A stretch of DNA of 11,070 nucleotides from an uncultured Clostridia bacterium (GCA_937884995.1 CAKZZL010000001.1:1-11070), one strand, 5' to 3'. Shown: positions 1 through 7,664, numbered from the stretch's first letter. Notes: generated by a model from the sequence alone, not told the origin. Program-made: numbers and translations.

Positions 1-66
1 CTCATCTGGTAGAGCGCCACCTTGCCAAGGTGGAGGTAGCGAGTTCGAGCCTCGTCATCCGCTCCA
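1..66 (+). tRNA. tRNA-Gly (anticodon GCC), 5' end outside the window
   Basis: The anticodon arm is visible as a 5-bp stem (ccacc/ggtgg) enclosing a 7-base loop with anticodon GCC at 24-26, so the tRNA reads GGC/GGU glycine codons. A T-arm containing TTCGAGC, the 3' strand of the acceptor stem (catccgc), discriminator T63 and an encoded CCA (64-66) follow. About ten bases are missing from the 5' side: the acceptor 5' strand and the start of the D stem. Confidence 0.95.
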
Positions 67-73
67 CTAGTAA

Positions 74-99
74 GGACACAAAACAGTGTCCATTTTTTT
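74..99 (+). terminator. Intrinsic terminator after tRNA-Gly
   Basis: A 6-bp stem ggacac (74-79)/gtgtcc (86-91) with a six-base A-rich loop is followed by a run of seven T at 93-99. This is a compact but complete rho-independent terminator. It lies only 17 bases before tRNA-Cys, so it may attenuate rather than abolish read-through. Confidence 0.7.
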
Positions 100-116
100 A
101 TAACGGATAAGTTTAT

Positions 117-191
117 GGTGACATAGCCAAGCGGTAAGGCGTGGGTCTGCAAAACCCTGATTCCCCGGTTCAAATCCGGGTGTCACCTCCA
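117..191 (+). tRNA. tRNA-Cys (anticodon GCA)
   Basis: The acceptor strands ggtgaca (117-123) and tgtcacc (181-187) pair fully. The anticodon loop CTGCAAA carries GCA at 149-151. The T arm is ccggg-type with TTCAAAT, the discriminator base is T188 (the U73 expected of cysteine tRNAs) and CCA is encoded at 189-191. The gene follows tRNA-Gly by about 50 bases, as in many Firmicutes tRNA clusters. Confidence 0.97.
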
Positions 192-197
192 ATGACA

Positions 198-245
198 AGA
201 GCAGTTTGTGCTCTGATGAAAAGCCCGGAAAACCGGGCTTTTTGT
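198..245 (+). terminator. Tandem hairpins and intrinsic terminator after tRNA-Cys
   Basis: A first 6-bp hairpin, agagca (198-203)/tgctct (209-214), is followed by a stronger 8-bp GC-rich hairpin, aagcccgg (221-228)/ccgggctt (233-240). The second has an AAAA loop and a T-rich tail to about 243. It ends the tRNA transcription unit before the metG promoter. Confidence 0.9.
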
Positions 246-295
246 TATATATTTCGTCAAAATCAGATTTGTGTCCTTTTGCGATTTATTTTTTC

Positions 296-324
296 TTGAA
301 AAGATATATAAAAAACAGTATAAT
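296..324 (+). promoter_or_regulatory. Sigma-A promoter of metG-tatD
   Basis: TTGAAA (296-301), a 17-base spacer and a perfect TATAAT (319-324) match the housekeeping consensus almost completely. Transcription should begin near 331, leaving a leader of about 45 bases before metG. That is too short for a T-box or SAM riboswitch, so no leader control of metG is visible here. Confidence 0.9.
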
Positions 325-359
325 AGATATGTTATGCATCAATATGTAAATAATCTTTG

Positions 360-366
360 AAAGGAG
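360..366 (+). promoter_or_regulatory. Ribosome binding site that fixes the metG start
   Basis: AAAGGAG at 360-366 lies 8 bases before ATG 375. This rules out the in-frame TTG at 357, which lies upstream of the SD sequence and would place the site inside the coding region. Confidence 0.9.
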
Positions 367-374
367 CCTTTCTT

Positions 375-2321
375 ATGTGTGATAAACCTAAATTTTACAT
401 CACAACAGCTATTGCATACACATCACGTAAACCTCACATAGGCAACAGTTATGAAATCGTTCTGACTGATGCAATCGCGAGGTATAAGCGAATGCAGGGC
501 TATGATGTCTTCTTTTTGACAGGAACAGATGAACATGGTCAGAAAATCGAAGAGTACGCAAAAGAATCAGGCGTATCCCCAAAAGAATATGTAGATAAGG
601 TTGCAGGCGAGATTCGCGGTATATGTGACCTTTTAAATACGACCTATGATAAATTTATACGTACAACGGACGACTATCATGAAAAAGTTGTACAGAAAAT
701 CTTCAAAAAGCTTTATGATCAGGGTGATATATATAAGAGCGAATATGAAGGTCTCTATTGCACACCTTGCGAATCATTCTGGACAGAAAGTCAGCTTGTA
801 GACGGCAAGTGCCCTGATTGTGGCAGGGAAGTTAAGCCTGCTAAAGAGGAAGCATATTTCTTAAGACTCTCCAAGTATCAAAAACAACTTGAAGAATATA
901 TTGAGTCTCATGATGACTTTATATATCCCGAGGCAAGAAAGAAAGAGATGCTCAACAATTTCATAAAGCCGGGCCTTCAGGATCTTTGTGTTTCACGTAC
1001 CTCTTTCAAATGGGGTATTCCTGTTACCTTTGACAATAAGCATGTAATCTATGTATGGATTGACGCTCTTTCAAACTATATCACAGCAATAGGTTATGAT
1101 CCTGACGGAAGCAGTGACAGTTATAAAAAATACTGGCCTGCAGACGTACATATCATAGGAAAAGATATTGTAAGATTCCACACTATCTATTGGCCGATTA
1201 TGCTTATGGCTCTCGGCGAGCCTATGCCTAAACAGGTTTATGGACATCCATGGCTTTTGTTCGGCGAGGATAAAATGTCAAAATCCCGTGGTAACGTTAT
1301 ATATGCCGATGAACTGACTGAGGTATTCGGAGTCGATGCAGTAAGATATTATCTTTTATCTGAAATGCCACATGCAAATGACGGCTCTATAACATTCGAA
1401 GCTATGATTGAAAGATACAACTCCGATTTGGCAAATACATTCGGCAATCTTGTCAACAGAACAATTGCCATGCAGAATAAGTATTTTGACGGTATAATTC
1501 AGCTACCGCTTGCAACGGATGCTATAGATGACGATCTCAAGGCTTGCGCAGCTAAAGCTATTGAGGATGTTGACATATTTATAAATGAATACAAAATGAG
1601 CGATGCGGTACAAGCAGTAGTTAATTTTGCAAGAAGATGCAACAAATACATTGACGAAACCACTCCCTGGATTCTTGCCAAAGATGAAGAGAAGAAAGCA
1701 AGACTTGGCACTGTTTTATACAATCTTCTTGAATCGATAAGAATAATCTCTGCCCTTATCTCCCCTATCATGCCGGAGACTTCGCAAAAGATAGCAGAAC
1801 AGCTTAACGTATCATTCCCGACATATGATTCATTAAAATCATTTGACGGACTCAAAGCAGGAGATAAAGTTAATGAAGCCAGTCCCCTCTTTAACAGGAT
1901 TGATGCAGATAAACTTATGGAAGAGCTGATAGCTAAGCAAGAAGCTAAGAAAAAAGAAGCAGAAAAAGCCGCTCCTGTTATTGAAGGCCTTGCACAGATT
2001 AACATTGATGACTTTATGAAAGTTGAACTCAGAGTTGCTGAAATCAAAGCCTGCGAGCCGATAAAGAAAGCAAAGAAACTTCTTAAGCTTAGTTTGGATG
2101 ACGGAACGGATACAGAAAGAACGGTATGCAGCGGTATAGCTCCATGGTATTCTCCGGAAGACCTTATCGGTAAAAAGATTGCACTTGTAGCCAATCTTAA
2201 ACCTGCAGTTTTGTGTGGTGTTGAATCTAATGGCATGATTCTCGCTGCAGACTGCTCTGAAAACGATGTCAAAGTACTCTTTTTAAATCCGGATATGCCT
2301 AACGGTGCAAGGATAAGATAA
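375..2321 (+). CDS. metG: Methionyl-tRNA synthetase
   Basis: Charges tRNA-Met with methionine in the cytoplasm; ATP-dependent class I aminoacyl-tRNA synthetase, 648 residues. The catalytic Rossmann fold carries the HIGH-type signature as HIGN at residues 21-24 and KMSKS at 300-304. A zinc knuckle has CxxC pairs at Cys129/Cys132 and Cys146/Cys149. A helical anticodon-binding domain follows, then a lysine-rich linker and a C-terminal OB-fold tRNA-binding domain (about 543-648, DFMKVELRVAEIKACEP) of the Trbp111 type that dimerises bacterial MetG. Length and architecture are normal for Firmicutes. ATG 375 was chosen because AAAGGAG sits 8 bases upstream. It is the first gene of an operon with tatD; the stop codon shares its last base with the tatD ATG. 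The Asn in place of the last His of HIGH is, from memory, common in clostridial MetGs and need not mean loss of activity. Confidence 0.97.
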   Translation: MCDKPKFYITTAIAYTSRKPHIGNSYEIVLTDAIARYKRMQGYDVFFLTGTDEHGQKIEEYAKESGVSPKEYVDKVAGEIRGICDLLNTTYDKFIRTTDDYHEKVVQKIFKKLYDQGDIYKSEYEGLYCTPCESFWTESQLVDGKCPDCGREVKPAKEEAYFLRLSKYQKQLEEYIESHDDFIYPEARKKEMLNNFIKPGLQDLCVSRTSFKWGIPVTFDNKHVIYVWIDALSNYITAIGYDPDGSSDSYKKYWPADVHIIGKDIVRFHTIYWPIMLMALGEPMPKQVYGHPWLLFGEDKMSKSRGNVIYADELTEVFGVDAVRYYLLSEMPHANDGSITFEAMIERYNSDLANTFGNLVNRTIAMQNKYFDGIIQLPLATDAIDDDLKACAAKAIEDVDIFINEYKMSDAVQAVVNFARRCNKYIDETTPWILAKDEEKKARLGTVLYNLLESIRIISALISPIMPETSQKIAEQLNVSFPTYDSLKSFDGLKAGDKVNEASPLFNRIDADKLMEELIAKQEAKKKEAEKAAPVIEGLAQINIDDFMKVELRVAEIKACEPIKKAKKLLKLSLDDGTDTERTVCSGIAPWYSPEDLIGKKIALVANLKPAVLCGVESNGMILAADCSENDVKVLFLNPDMPNGARIR

Positions 2322-3085
2322 TGTACAATAACATTTTTGATTCGCATGCACATTATGATGATGAAAAGTTTGATGAAGACAGAGACAGCCTCTTGGCATC
2401 TCTGCCCGATTCGGGTATCAGCGCTGTAATATCATGCGGAGTTGATATTGAAAGCAGCAAGTTTAACATAGAGCTTGCGGAAAAATATGAATATATCTAT
2501 TCAGCTGTCGGCTTTCATCCATTAAATCTTGAAAGTCTCAGTCCGAATTACATTGACGACATACGCTCATTGGCTGCTCATCCAAAAGTTGTAGCCATCG
2601 GAGAAATCGGGCTTGATTATCATTATGAAAAAGAGAGCAGACTCCTACAACTTGAGGTGCTGAGAAATCAAATTCTTCTTGCCAATGAATTATCGCTTCC
2701 CGTAATTATCCACGACCGCGAATCACACGTAGACATTTTGAATATACTTAAGGAACTGAAACCCAGAGGTGTCGTTCATTGTTTTTCGGGAAGTCCGGAA
2801 ATGGCAAAGGATATCTTAAAAATAGGTATGTATATCGGTTTGGGTGGATCGGTAACATTCAAAAATGCCGTTAAGCCAAAAGAGGTTGCAAAAATTTTAC
2901 CTGAGGACAAAATTTTGCTGGAAACCGATTGTCCGTATATGGCACCTATTCCCTTCAGAGGTCAGAGAAATGATTCTTCACTGATTCCGTATGTTGCAGA
3001 AGAGATTGCTACAATCAGAGGATGTAATGCCGAAGACATTCTTAAAATCAGTGACAAAAATGCAAGAACTTTGTTTGCAATATGA
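2321..3085 (+). CDS. tatD: TatD-family metal-dependent hydrolase (putative DNase)
   Basis: A 254-residue TIM-barrel metallohydrolase of the TatD family. Members act as metal-dependent 3'-5' exonucleases or DNases and have been linked to DNA repair and D-aminoacyl-tRNA handling; the in vivo substrate cannot be read from sequence. All expected metal ligands are present: His9 and His11 (DSHAH), Glu95 (GEIGLDYH), His131 (IIHDRES), His153 (HCFSG) and Asp203 (ETDCPYMAP). The length is full. The ATG overlaps the metG stop by one base, and an AAGGA site (2309-2313) lies inside the end of metG, which implies translational coupling. The metG-tatD order matches the Bacillus metS-yabD arrangement, but the rnmV and ksgA genes that usually follow there are absent. 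A terminator follows directly. Confidence 0.95.
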   Translation: MYNNIFDSHAHYDDEKFDEDRDSLLASLPDSGISAVISCGVDIESSKFNIELAEKYEYIYSAVGFHPLNLESLSPNYIDDIRSLAAHPKVVAIGEIGLDYHYEKESRLLQLEVLRNQILLANELSLPVIIHDRESHVDILNILKELKPRGVVHCFSGSPEMAKDILKIGMYIGLGGSVTFKNAVKPKEVAKILPEDKILLETDCPYMAPIPFRGQRNDSSLIPYVAEEIATIRGCNAEDILKISDKNARTLFAI

Positions 3086-3089
3086 GTAA

Positions 3090-3128
3090 AAGTCCGCAGT
3101 TGCTTTTCGCTTTTGCGGACTTATTTTT
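3090..3128. terminator. Shared terminator between tatD and the convergent dnaC-like gene
   Basis: A 9-bp stem, aagtccgca (3090-3098)/tgcggactt (3114-3122), has a 15-base loop and is followed on the plus strand by a T-rich tail (3121-3129). Read on the minus strand, the same hairpin is followed by TTTT, so it can also end the convergent operon, though more weakly. It fills nearly the whole 42-base gap between the two stop codons. Confidence 0.85.
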
Positions 3129-4126
3129 TATTCATTATTTATTTTTTGCCTTATATCGGAACCATTGAATTCAATTACGCTGAATGTACCCAGGATTCTC
3201 GAAACTATACTTTCAGGATACCTATCCTTTAAATCCGACGGGCTGAGATTTGAGTTTATTATCGTCGGCAGACCTTTTAATATTCTGCTGTCAATTATAT
3301 TATATAGGATTGAAGTCGTAAGCTGGGTTGTGAATTCCGCTCCGAGATCATCCATTATCAAAAGATCGGCTTCTGTTAATATGTTTGTTGTATCTATATC
3401 GGAACTTTCTCGTCCGAATTTTTCTTTTTCGATTTGGTTAAAGAAAGTGATTACGGATCCGTATATGACATTATATCCTTTTTTGATAAGCTCATTGGCA
3501 ATTGCAAGAGACAAATGTGTTTTGCCCAGGCCTGTACGTCCGTAAAAGTAAAGGCTTACAGAATCAAGGTCAAAGTTGGCAGCATAGCTTACACATGAAT
3601 CATATACATATTTCATATGTTTGTAATCTGCTTTTCCATCCTTATAATATGAGAGATCAAAATCAGAAAATGAAGAAAGCTCCAGCGGTGTCTTCTTAGC
3701 CATTTGCATATATGAGTATTTTTTAAGAAGTTCCAAATGACATGTGCAGAATTTTTTGCCATGGGATATATTTCCGGCCTCAACTTTCTCTATGAATCCG
3801 GTATCCTTGCACTTTTCACATATATACTTTACGTCAAGATAATCATCCGGAAGTTTCAACACCTTAAAAAGTTCGTTTCTTGCTCTCACAAGGTCCATAC
3901 TTTTTTTCTGAAGTTCGGCAATTTTTTTCTTTTTTTCCTCTCCCGGTATATATGCGGTTTTTATTAATTCATTGGCAATCCTTGTAAATGCAGCATCTAT
4001 CTCCCTGAATTCAGGACTTTTTTCAAGAAGTTCTTCCTTATGTTTTTTAGCTTCTTCTTCGGCAATGTCATGACGTCTTTCGATTTCATTCAATGCTTTT
4101 TCATAAATTTCACTTGAATATGCCAA
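3128..4126 (-). CDS. DnaC/DnaI-like replicative helicase loader ATPase
   Basis: A 332-residue AAA+ ATPase of the DnaC/DnaI/IstB group, which loads the replicative DNA helicase. A basic, coiled-coil-like N-terminal region (about 1-95) is followed by a cysteine cluster, Cys103/Cys106 and Cys127/Cys129, matching the zinc-binding N-terminal module of DnaI-type loaders. The ATPase core has Walker A GRTGLGKT (196-203), Walker B LLIMDDLGAE (255-264), a sensor-1 region with Asn291/Asn293 and conserved arginines near 310 and 326. The start is TTG, supported by AGGGGAG seven bases upstream and by the lack of any nearby ATG. Only two bases separate it from the stop of the upstream DnaD-domain gene, so the two are co-transcribed and probably act together in the primosome. 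An IstB transposase helper is unlikely, because no transposase is adjacent and the partner is a DnaD protein. Confidence 0.9.
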   Translation of the reverse strand: MAYSSEIYEKALNEIERRHDIAEEEAKKHKEELLEKSPEFREIDAAFTRIANELIKTAYIPGEEKKKKIAELQKKSMDLVRARNELFKVLKLPDDYLDVKYICEKCKDTGFIEKVEAGNISHGKKFCTCHLELLKKYSYMQMAKKTPLELSSFSDFDLSYYKDGKADYKHMKYVYDSCVSYAANFDLDSVSLYFYGRTGLGKTHLSLAIANELIKKGYNVIYGSVITFFNQIEKEKFGRESSDIDTTNILTEADLLIMDDLGAEFTTQLTTSILYNIIDSRILKGLPTIINSNLSPSDLKDRYPESIVSRILGTFSVIEFNGSDIRQKINNE

Positions 4127-4128
4127 AA

Positions 4129-5127
4129 CTAAGCTCCCCTTTTTCTTTTTTTATTCTTTTTGGTTCCGAAATCTACTTTTGATTCTTTTGCTGTTTCTTC
4201 TGCGAGACTGACATCAAAGGATGTGTCTTTTGTCTGCTTATGCGTACTTGTTTTCTTCTTGATACCTTTTGCTATATCCTCCGCTGTCTTTATACCATCC
4301 TTATGCCATCTGCTGATGGTCGCATTCATATGTCTGAATGTCTGGTAATTTAAGCGGTCTGTCTCCTTTTCGGTTTTCATAATGTCATACGCTTTTTTTA
4401 TCATTTCGTCGGAATAACCCCATCTGAGCCACTGACTCAGCATATCACACATGACAAATGAAGGAACTTCTTTGGCGTTGCCTGTTGCATCAGCCAATTT
4501 CATATATACATTTAAAACTTTTTCGCTTTCCGCAATATAATCATCGGCAGCTTTCATACTGCTTATACCGTTACTTGACCAATAATCTGCGATTTTATCT
4601 ATATCATTAATACCTGTCTTGTCAATAAGCTTGGCAAAATGCAAAAGAAGATTGGCTACGTTTGCCTTGATACCATAATAATGAATTACTCTGTAAAGTG
4701 CAACCTGCATTGAGTAGCCGAGAGTTCTACCGAAAATCTGCTGGGCTTCGTTGCAAAGGTTCTTGAATGAACGGCTGTTTTTAAGTTCCCTGTCAATTTC
4801 ATTTTGAGTTGGATTTACAAAAGGAACAGGAGTATATACTTTATTTGATGTCCTTGAGTTGTTTTCACTTTCTGTTGTAACGGTTTTGGCCGTCTTCGTT
4901 TCGCTCTGTATAATGCCGCAGTCTGTCCAATACTCTATGGACTCTTCAACCGTCTCTGCGGAAAGTCCCGTGTTTTTGACAATCTCGTCAAGATTGCTGT
5001 CCGGATTTCTTAAAATTGAAATTATTACCTTTAACTGGTCTCCGCTGCTGAGCTTCAATAGTTTGTCTGCTATCTTTACAGGCAGCGAAAAGGTTGAAGC
5101 ATAAAGTTTCGGGTCAATCGCAAACAT
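4129..5127 (-). CDS. DnaD-domain primosome protein
   Basis: A 332-residue protein of the DnaD/DnaB (PF07261-type) replication-initiation family, which remodels DNA at oriC or stalled forks and helps recruit the helicase loader. Residues 1-80 look like a winged-helix domain (SSGDQLKVIISILRNPD, then LDEIVKNTGLSAETV). A polar linker (about 80-110) leads to helical DnaD-type segments at about 115-280, with the end GYSDEMIKKAYDIM and the ISRWHKDGI segment. The tail is very basic (KKNKKRKRGA) and probably binds DNA. The family YxxxIxxxW motif is degenerate here (His266, Thr270, Trp274). ATG 5127 is preferred over TTG 5130, because the AAGGAGG at 5140-5134 is six bases from ATG but only three from TTG. 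It is the first gene of a two-gene operon with the helicase loader. Confidence 0.88.
   Translation of the reverse strand: MFAIDPKLYASTFSLPVKIADKLLKLSSGDQLKVIISILRNPDSNLDEIVKNTGLSAETVEESIEYWTDCGIIQSETKTAKTVTTESENNSRTSNKVYTPVPFVNPTQNEIDRELKNSRSFKNLCNEAQQIFGRTLGYSMQVALYRVIHYYGIKANVANLLLHFAKLIDKTGINDIDKIADYWSSNGISSMKAADDYIAESEKVLNVYMKLADATGNAKEVPSFVMCDMLSQWLRWGYSDEMIKKAYDIMKTEKETDRLNYQTFRHMNATISRWHKDGIKTAEDIAKGIKKKTSTHKQTKDTSFDVSLAEETAKESKVDFGTKKNKKRKRGA
4134..4140 (-). promoter_or_regulatory. Ribosome binding site supporting the TTG start of the dnaC-like gene
   Basis: On the minus strand AGGGGAG (4140-4134) ends seven bases before TTG (4126-4124). It lies within the last codons of the upstream gene, whose TAG stop (4131-4129) falls between the site and the start codon. 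Confidence 0.8.
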
Positions 5128-5133
5128 CAAAAT

Positions 5134-5140
5134 CCTCCTT
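5134..5140 (-). promoter_or_regulatory. Ribosome binding site fixing the DnaD-domain gene start
   Basis: AAGGAGG on the minus strand ends six bases before ATG 5127. It abuts a small hairpin (TTCCC/GGGAA, 5155-5140) that would form near the 5' end of the mRNA. Confidence 0.85.
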
Positions 5141-5158
5141 TCCCGTAATTGGGAATAT

Positions 5159-5187
5159 AGTATATCACAAAAAGGGATTCAGTTGAA
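5159..5187 (-). promoter_or_regulatory. Probable extended -10 promoter of the DnaD-domain/dnaC operon
   Basis: On the minus strand TATACT (5164-5159) is preceded directly by TGA, giving the extended -10 pattern TGN-TATACT. At 17 bases' spacing the -35 box is only TTCAAC (5187-5182), a poor match, so recognition would rest mainly on the extended -10. Transcription would start near 5152, about 25 bases before the start codon. Confidence 0.55.
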
Positions 5188-5232
5188 TATATTTCGAAAA
5201 ATTATTTTAAATTCTACACCTTCTCCAATTTA

Positions 5233-5261
5233 TTGACATTAATTTTGTAAAAGAATATACT
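5233..5261 (+). promoter_or_regulatory. Sigma-A promoter of galM-hflX
   Basis: A perfect TTGACA (5233-5238), a 17-base spacer and TATACT (5256-5261) form a strong promoter. Transcription should start near 5268, about 30 bases before galM. It points away from the DnaD-domain operon across an intergenic region of about 170 bases. I see no convincing operator in it. Confidence 0.9.
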
Positions 5262-5296
5262 ATATAGCAGTAATTATTACGATTGGAGCGATATTA

Positions 5297-6334
5297 ATGA
5301 GCGTTTGCAAATCCCTTTTCGGTATTAACAAAGATGGTAAAGAAATATATGCTTACCTGATTGAGAACAGCAAGGGAAACAGAATCCAATGTATCACTCT
5401 TGGCGCCTGCCTTCAAAAAGTAGAAATCAAAGACAAGGATGATAAATATATTGATCTTTTGCTGGGTTTTGATGACGTGGAAGGCTTTGAAAAGCGCCAT
5501 GATTTTCAGGGCATGACTGTCGGTCCTGTCGCAAACAGAATATCAGACGGACTTACAATTGATGGAGTTAAAATAGCGGTAACCAAAACTCACGGAGATG
5601 TTACACTCCATAGTAACGGAGATTTCTCATCAGCTGTATGGAACGCAATAATCACAGATACAGACAGTGTTGAATTTTCATATATTCATCCTGACGGAAA
5701 AGACGGATTCCCCGGCAATATAGATACAAAAGTTAAGTACAGATTTACTGAAGATGATGAAATCATAATATCATATGATGCGGTTTCAGATAAAAAGACA
5801 GCTTTGAATATAACGAACCACTCATACTTTAACTTAAAAGGTTATGACGGCGGAGATATTCTCGACCATAGGCTCTACCTCAATGCAGATGCATTCACAC
5901 CTATGAATGATGACCTTATACCTTCAGGAGAAATCAGACCTGTCGAAAATACTCCTTTTGATTTCAGAAGCCCAAAACCCATAGGCAGGGATATAAACGA
6001 AGATTATGACCAGCTGAAGGCAGGAAATGGATATGATCATAACTTTGTATTAAATGATTATGACGGAAAAGTCAGACTAATTGCAAGTTTGGAAGCCCCA
6101 AGCGGTGTAAAGCTTGACTGCTTTACAGACCTTCCCGGTGTTCAGCTTTATGTCGGCAATTTTTTGAAAGGTGTATCGGGCAAAGCGGGTCTGCCGCTTA
6201 ACTTCCGCTGCGGTCTCTGCCTTGAAACACAATATTTTCCGAATGCATCCAACACACCTAATTTCAAAAATTATATTTTTGATGCAGGTGAACATTTCAT
6301 ATCAAAAACAATATATAAAATAAGTGTAAAATAA
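5297..6334 (+). CDS. galM: Aldose 1-epimerase (mutarotase)
   Basis: A 345-residue enzyme that interconverts the alpha and beta anomers of galactose or glucose, feeding sugars into glycolysis or the Leloir pathway; cytoplasmic beta-sandwich fold. Family landmarks are in order: VGPVANRI with substrate-contact Arg81, a histidine in TLHSN (His105), the catalytic-acid motif NITNHSYFNL with His175, Asp247 in YDHNF, and the catalytic base in GLCLETQYFP, Glu310. The length is typical. ATG 5297 has TTGGAG eight bases upstream. No galactokinase or galT is nearby, so the exact sugar is not set by context; the next gene is hflX, only eight bases downstream. A general mutarotase role is the safest reading. 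Confidence 0.95.
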   Translation: MSVCKSLFGINKDGKEIYAYLIENSKGNRIQCITLGACLQKVEIKDKDDKYIDLLLGFDDVEGFEKRHDFQGMTVGPVANRISDGLTIDGVKIAVTKTHGDVTLHSNGDFSSAVWNAIITDTDSVEFSYIHPDGKDGFPGNIDTKVKYRFTEDDEIIISYDAVSDKKTALNITNHSYFNLKGYDGGDILDHRLYLNADAFTPMNDDLIPSGEIRPVENTPFDFRSPKPIGRDINEDYDQLKAGNGYDHNFVLNDYDGKVRLIASLEAPSGVKLDCFTDLPGVQLYVGNFLKGVSGKAGLPLNFRCGLCLETQYFPNASNTPNFKNYIFDAGEHFISKTIYKISVK

Positions 6335-6342
6335 GGATAAAA

Positions 6343-7593
6343 ATGGATTTTTACGAAATAAAAAGGAATGAGAAGCAAAGGGCATTGCTCTTGTCTGTCG
6401 ATACAGGTGACTTTGATGCCGAAAGATCCATAAATGAATTAACACTCCTGTGCGAAAGTGCAGGAGCATTTGTTGTGGGCGAAATAATTCAAAAAAGAGA
6501 AAATCCTGAAAGTTCAACATATATCGGCAAAGGCAGACTGGCGGAAGCCAGACTTTTCTGTGAAAATAAAGACATAGACCTTGTTGTCTGCGATAATGAA
6601 CTCAGTCCTTCGCAAATAAGGAACCTGGAAAACATTCTGGATGTCCAGGTTATTGACAGAACCCAGCTCATTCTTGATATATTCGCGCTCAGGGCAAAAA
6701 GTAAAGAAGGAAAAGTACAGGTTGAGCTCGCTCAGCTTAAATATGCCATACCACGACTTACCGGTAAAGGCAAATCCATGTCTCGTTTAGCCGGCGGTAT
6801 AGGTACAAGGGGTCCGGGTGAAAGCAAACTTGAAAGTGACAGAAGACACATTCTCAGAAGAATGCACTCATTGGAAGAAGAATTGAAATCCATAGATAAA
6901 AGGCGCAGCCTTATAAGAAAAAGACGCCAAAAAAATGAGATTACAACTGTTGCTCTTGTCGGCTATACAAATGCAGGCAAGTCCACACTTATGAACGCCC
7001 TTACAGATGCAGGTGTTTTGGCAGAAGATAAACTCTTTGCAACACTTGATCCCACATCCCGCAAACTCAGTTTGCCAAGCGGTCAATCGGTTATGCTGAT
7101 TGATACGGTAGGTTTTGTCAGTCGCCTCCCCCACGAACTTGTAAATGCATTCAAATCCACTTTGCAGGAAGCAGCCGATGCAGATATAATCCTAAACGTA
7201 TGTGACGCTTCAGATGAAGAATGCATGGTGCATAGTGAGATAACACTGGAAATATTAAAAGAATTAGGGTGTAATACCGACAGCATCATAACGGTTATGA
7301 ACAAGAGTGATCTTGCAGAGGAAGTATATAAATTACTGCCATTTGGCAAAACAGTTATGATAAGTGCCTTAAAAGAAATAAACCTGGACTTATTGCTAGA
7401 TGAAATAGAAAAAATGCTTGCGAATAAGACTATAAAAGTTAAGATGCTTATCCCCTTTACAGATGGTTCTGTTTTAAATCATATTCGTAATAATGGTAAA
7501 ATAATCAATGAAGAATATACAGAAGAAGGTAGCTTGATTGAGGCTATCGTACAATCAAAAGATATTGAGTCCCTTAAACAATATTTTTTGTAA
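6343..7593 (+). CDS. hflX: Ribosome-associated GTPase HflX
   Basis: A 416-residue GTPase of the Obg/HflX superfamily that binds the 50S subunit and splits stalled or hibernating ribosomes, notably after heat stress or antibiotic exposure. The N-terminal HflX domain includes the glycine-rich IGKGRL stretch (61-66) and the signature SRLAGGIGTRGPGESKLE (147-164). A basic helical linker (about 165-198) follows. The G domain has G1 GYTNAGKST (207-215), switch I ATLDPTSR (233-240), G3 DTVGF (254-258), G4 NKSD (320-323) and G5 SAL (341-343). A short C-terminal domain completes a full-length protein. The AAGGA site overlaps the galM stop codon and lies five bases before the ATG, so it is translated from the galM transcript. 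No terminator follows; the tRNA-Pro promoter begins about ten bases after the stop. Confidence 0.97.
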   Translation: MDFYEIKRNEKQRALLLSVDTGDFDAERSINELTLLCESAGAFVVGEIIQKRENPESSTYIGKGRLAEARLFCENKDIDLVVCDNELSPSQIRNLENILDVQVIDRTQLILDIFALRAKSKEGKVQVELAQLKYAIPRLTGKGKSMSRLAGGIGTRGPGESKLESDRRHILRRMHSLEEELKSIDKRRSLIRKRRQKNEITTVALVGYTNAGKSTLMNALTDAGVLAEDKLFATLDPTSRKLSLPSGQSVMLIDTVGFVSRLPHELVNAFKSTLQEAADADIILNVCDASDEECMVHSEITLEILKELGCNTDSIITVMNKSDLAEEVYKLLPFGKTVMISALKEINLDLLLDEIEKMLANKTIKVKMLIPFTDGSVLNHIRNNGKIINEEYTEEGSLIEAIVQSKDIESLKQYFL

Positions 7594-7602
7594 TATGCGT
7601 TG

Positions 7603-7631
7603 TTGACTTTTAATAGTATTTATTATATAAT
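7603..7631 (+). promoter_or_regulatory. Sigma-A promoter of tRNA-Pro
   Basis: TTGACT (7603-7608), a 17-base spacer and a perfect TATAAT (7626-7631). It starts ten bases after the hflX stop codon, and transcription should begin near 7638, about 27 bases before the mature tRNA. Its strength fits a stable-RNA gene. Confidence 0.9.
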
Positions 7632-7664
7632 TCTAAACGTTGCAATACCAAATCCACGATCTAT

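Noticed and set aside
325..374. Possible T-box or SAM riboswitch before metG
   Set aside because: The leader after the mapped promoter is about 45 bases, with no specifier hairpin, T-box sequence or terminator/antiterminator pair.
1499..2353. Long 284-residue minus-strand reading frame inside metG
   Set aside because: It lies opposite conserved MetG coding sequence, is rich in Ser, Ala and Leu as expected of a shadow frame, and matches no family I know.
3128..5127. dnaC-like/DnaD pair as an IstB transposition helper or prophage replication module
   Set aside because: No transposase, terminal inverted repeats or phage genes are nearby. The pair sits between core genes with its own promoter and terminator, as in clostridial chromosomes.
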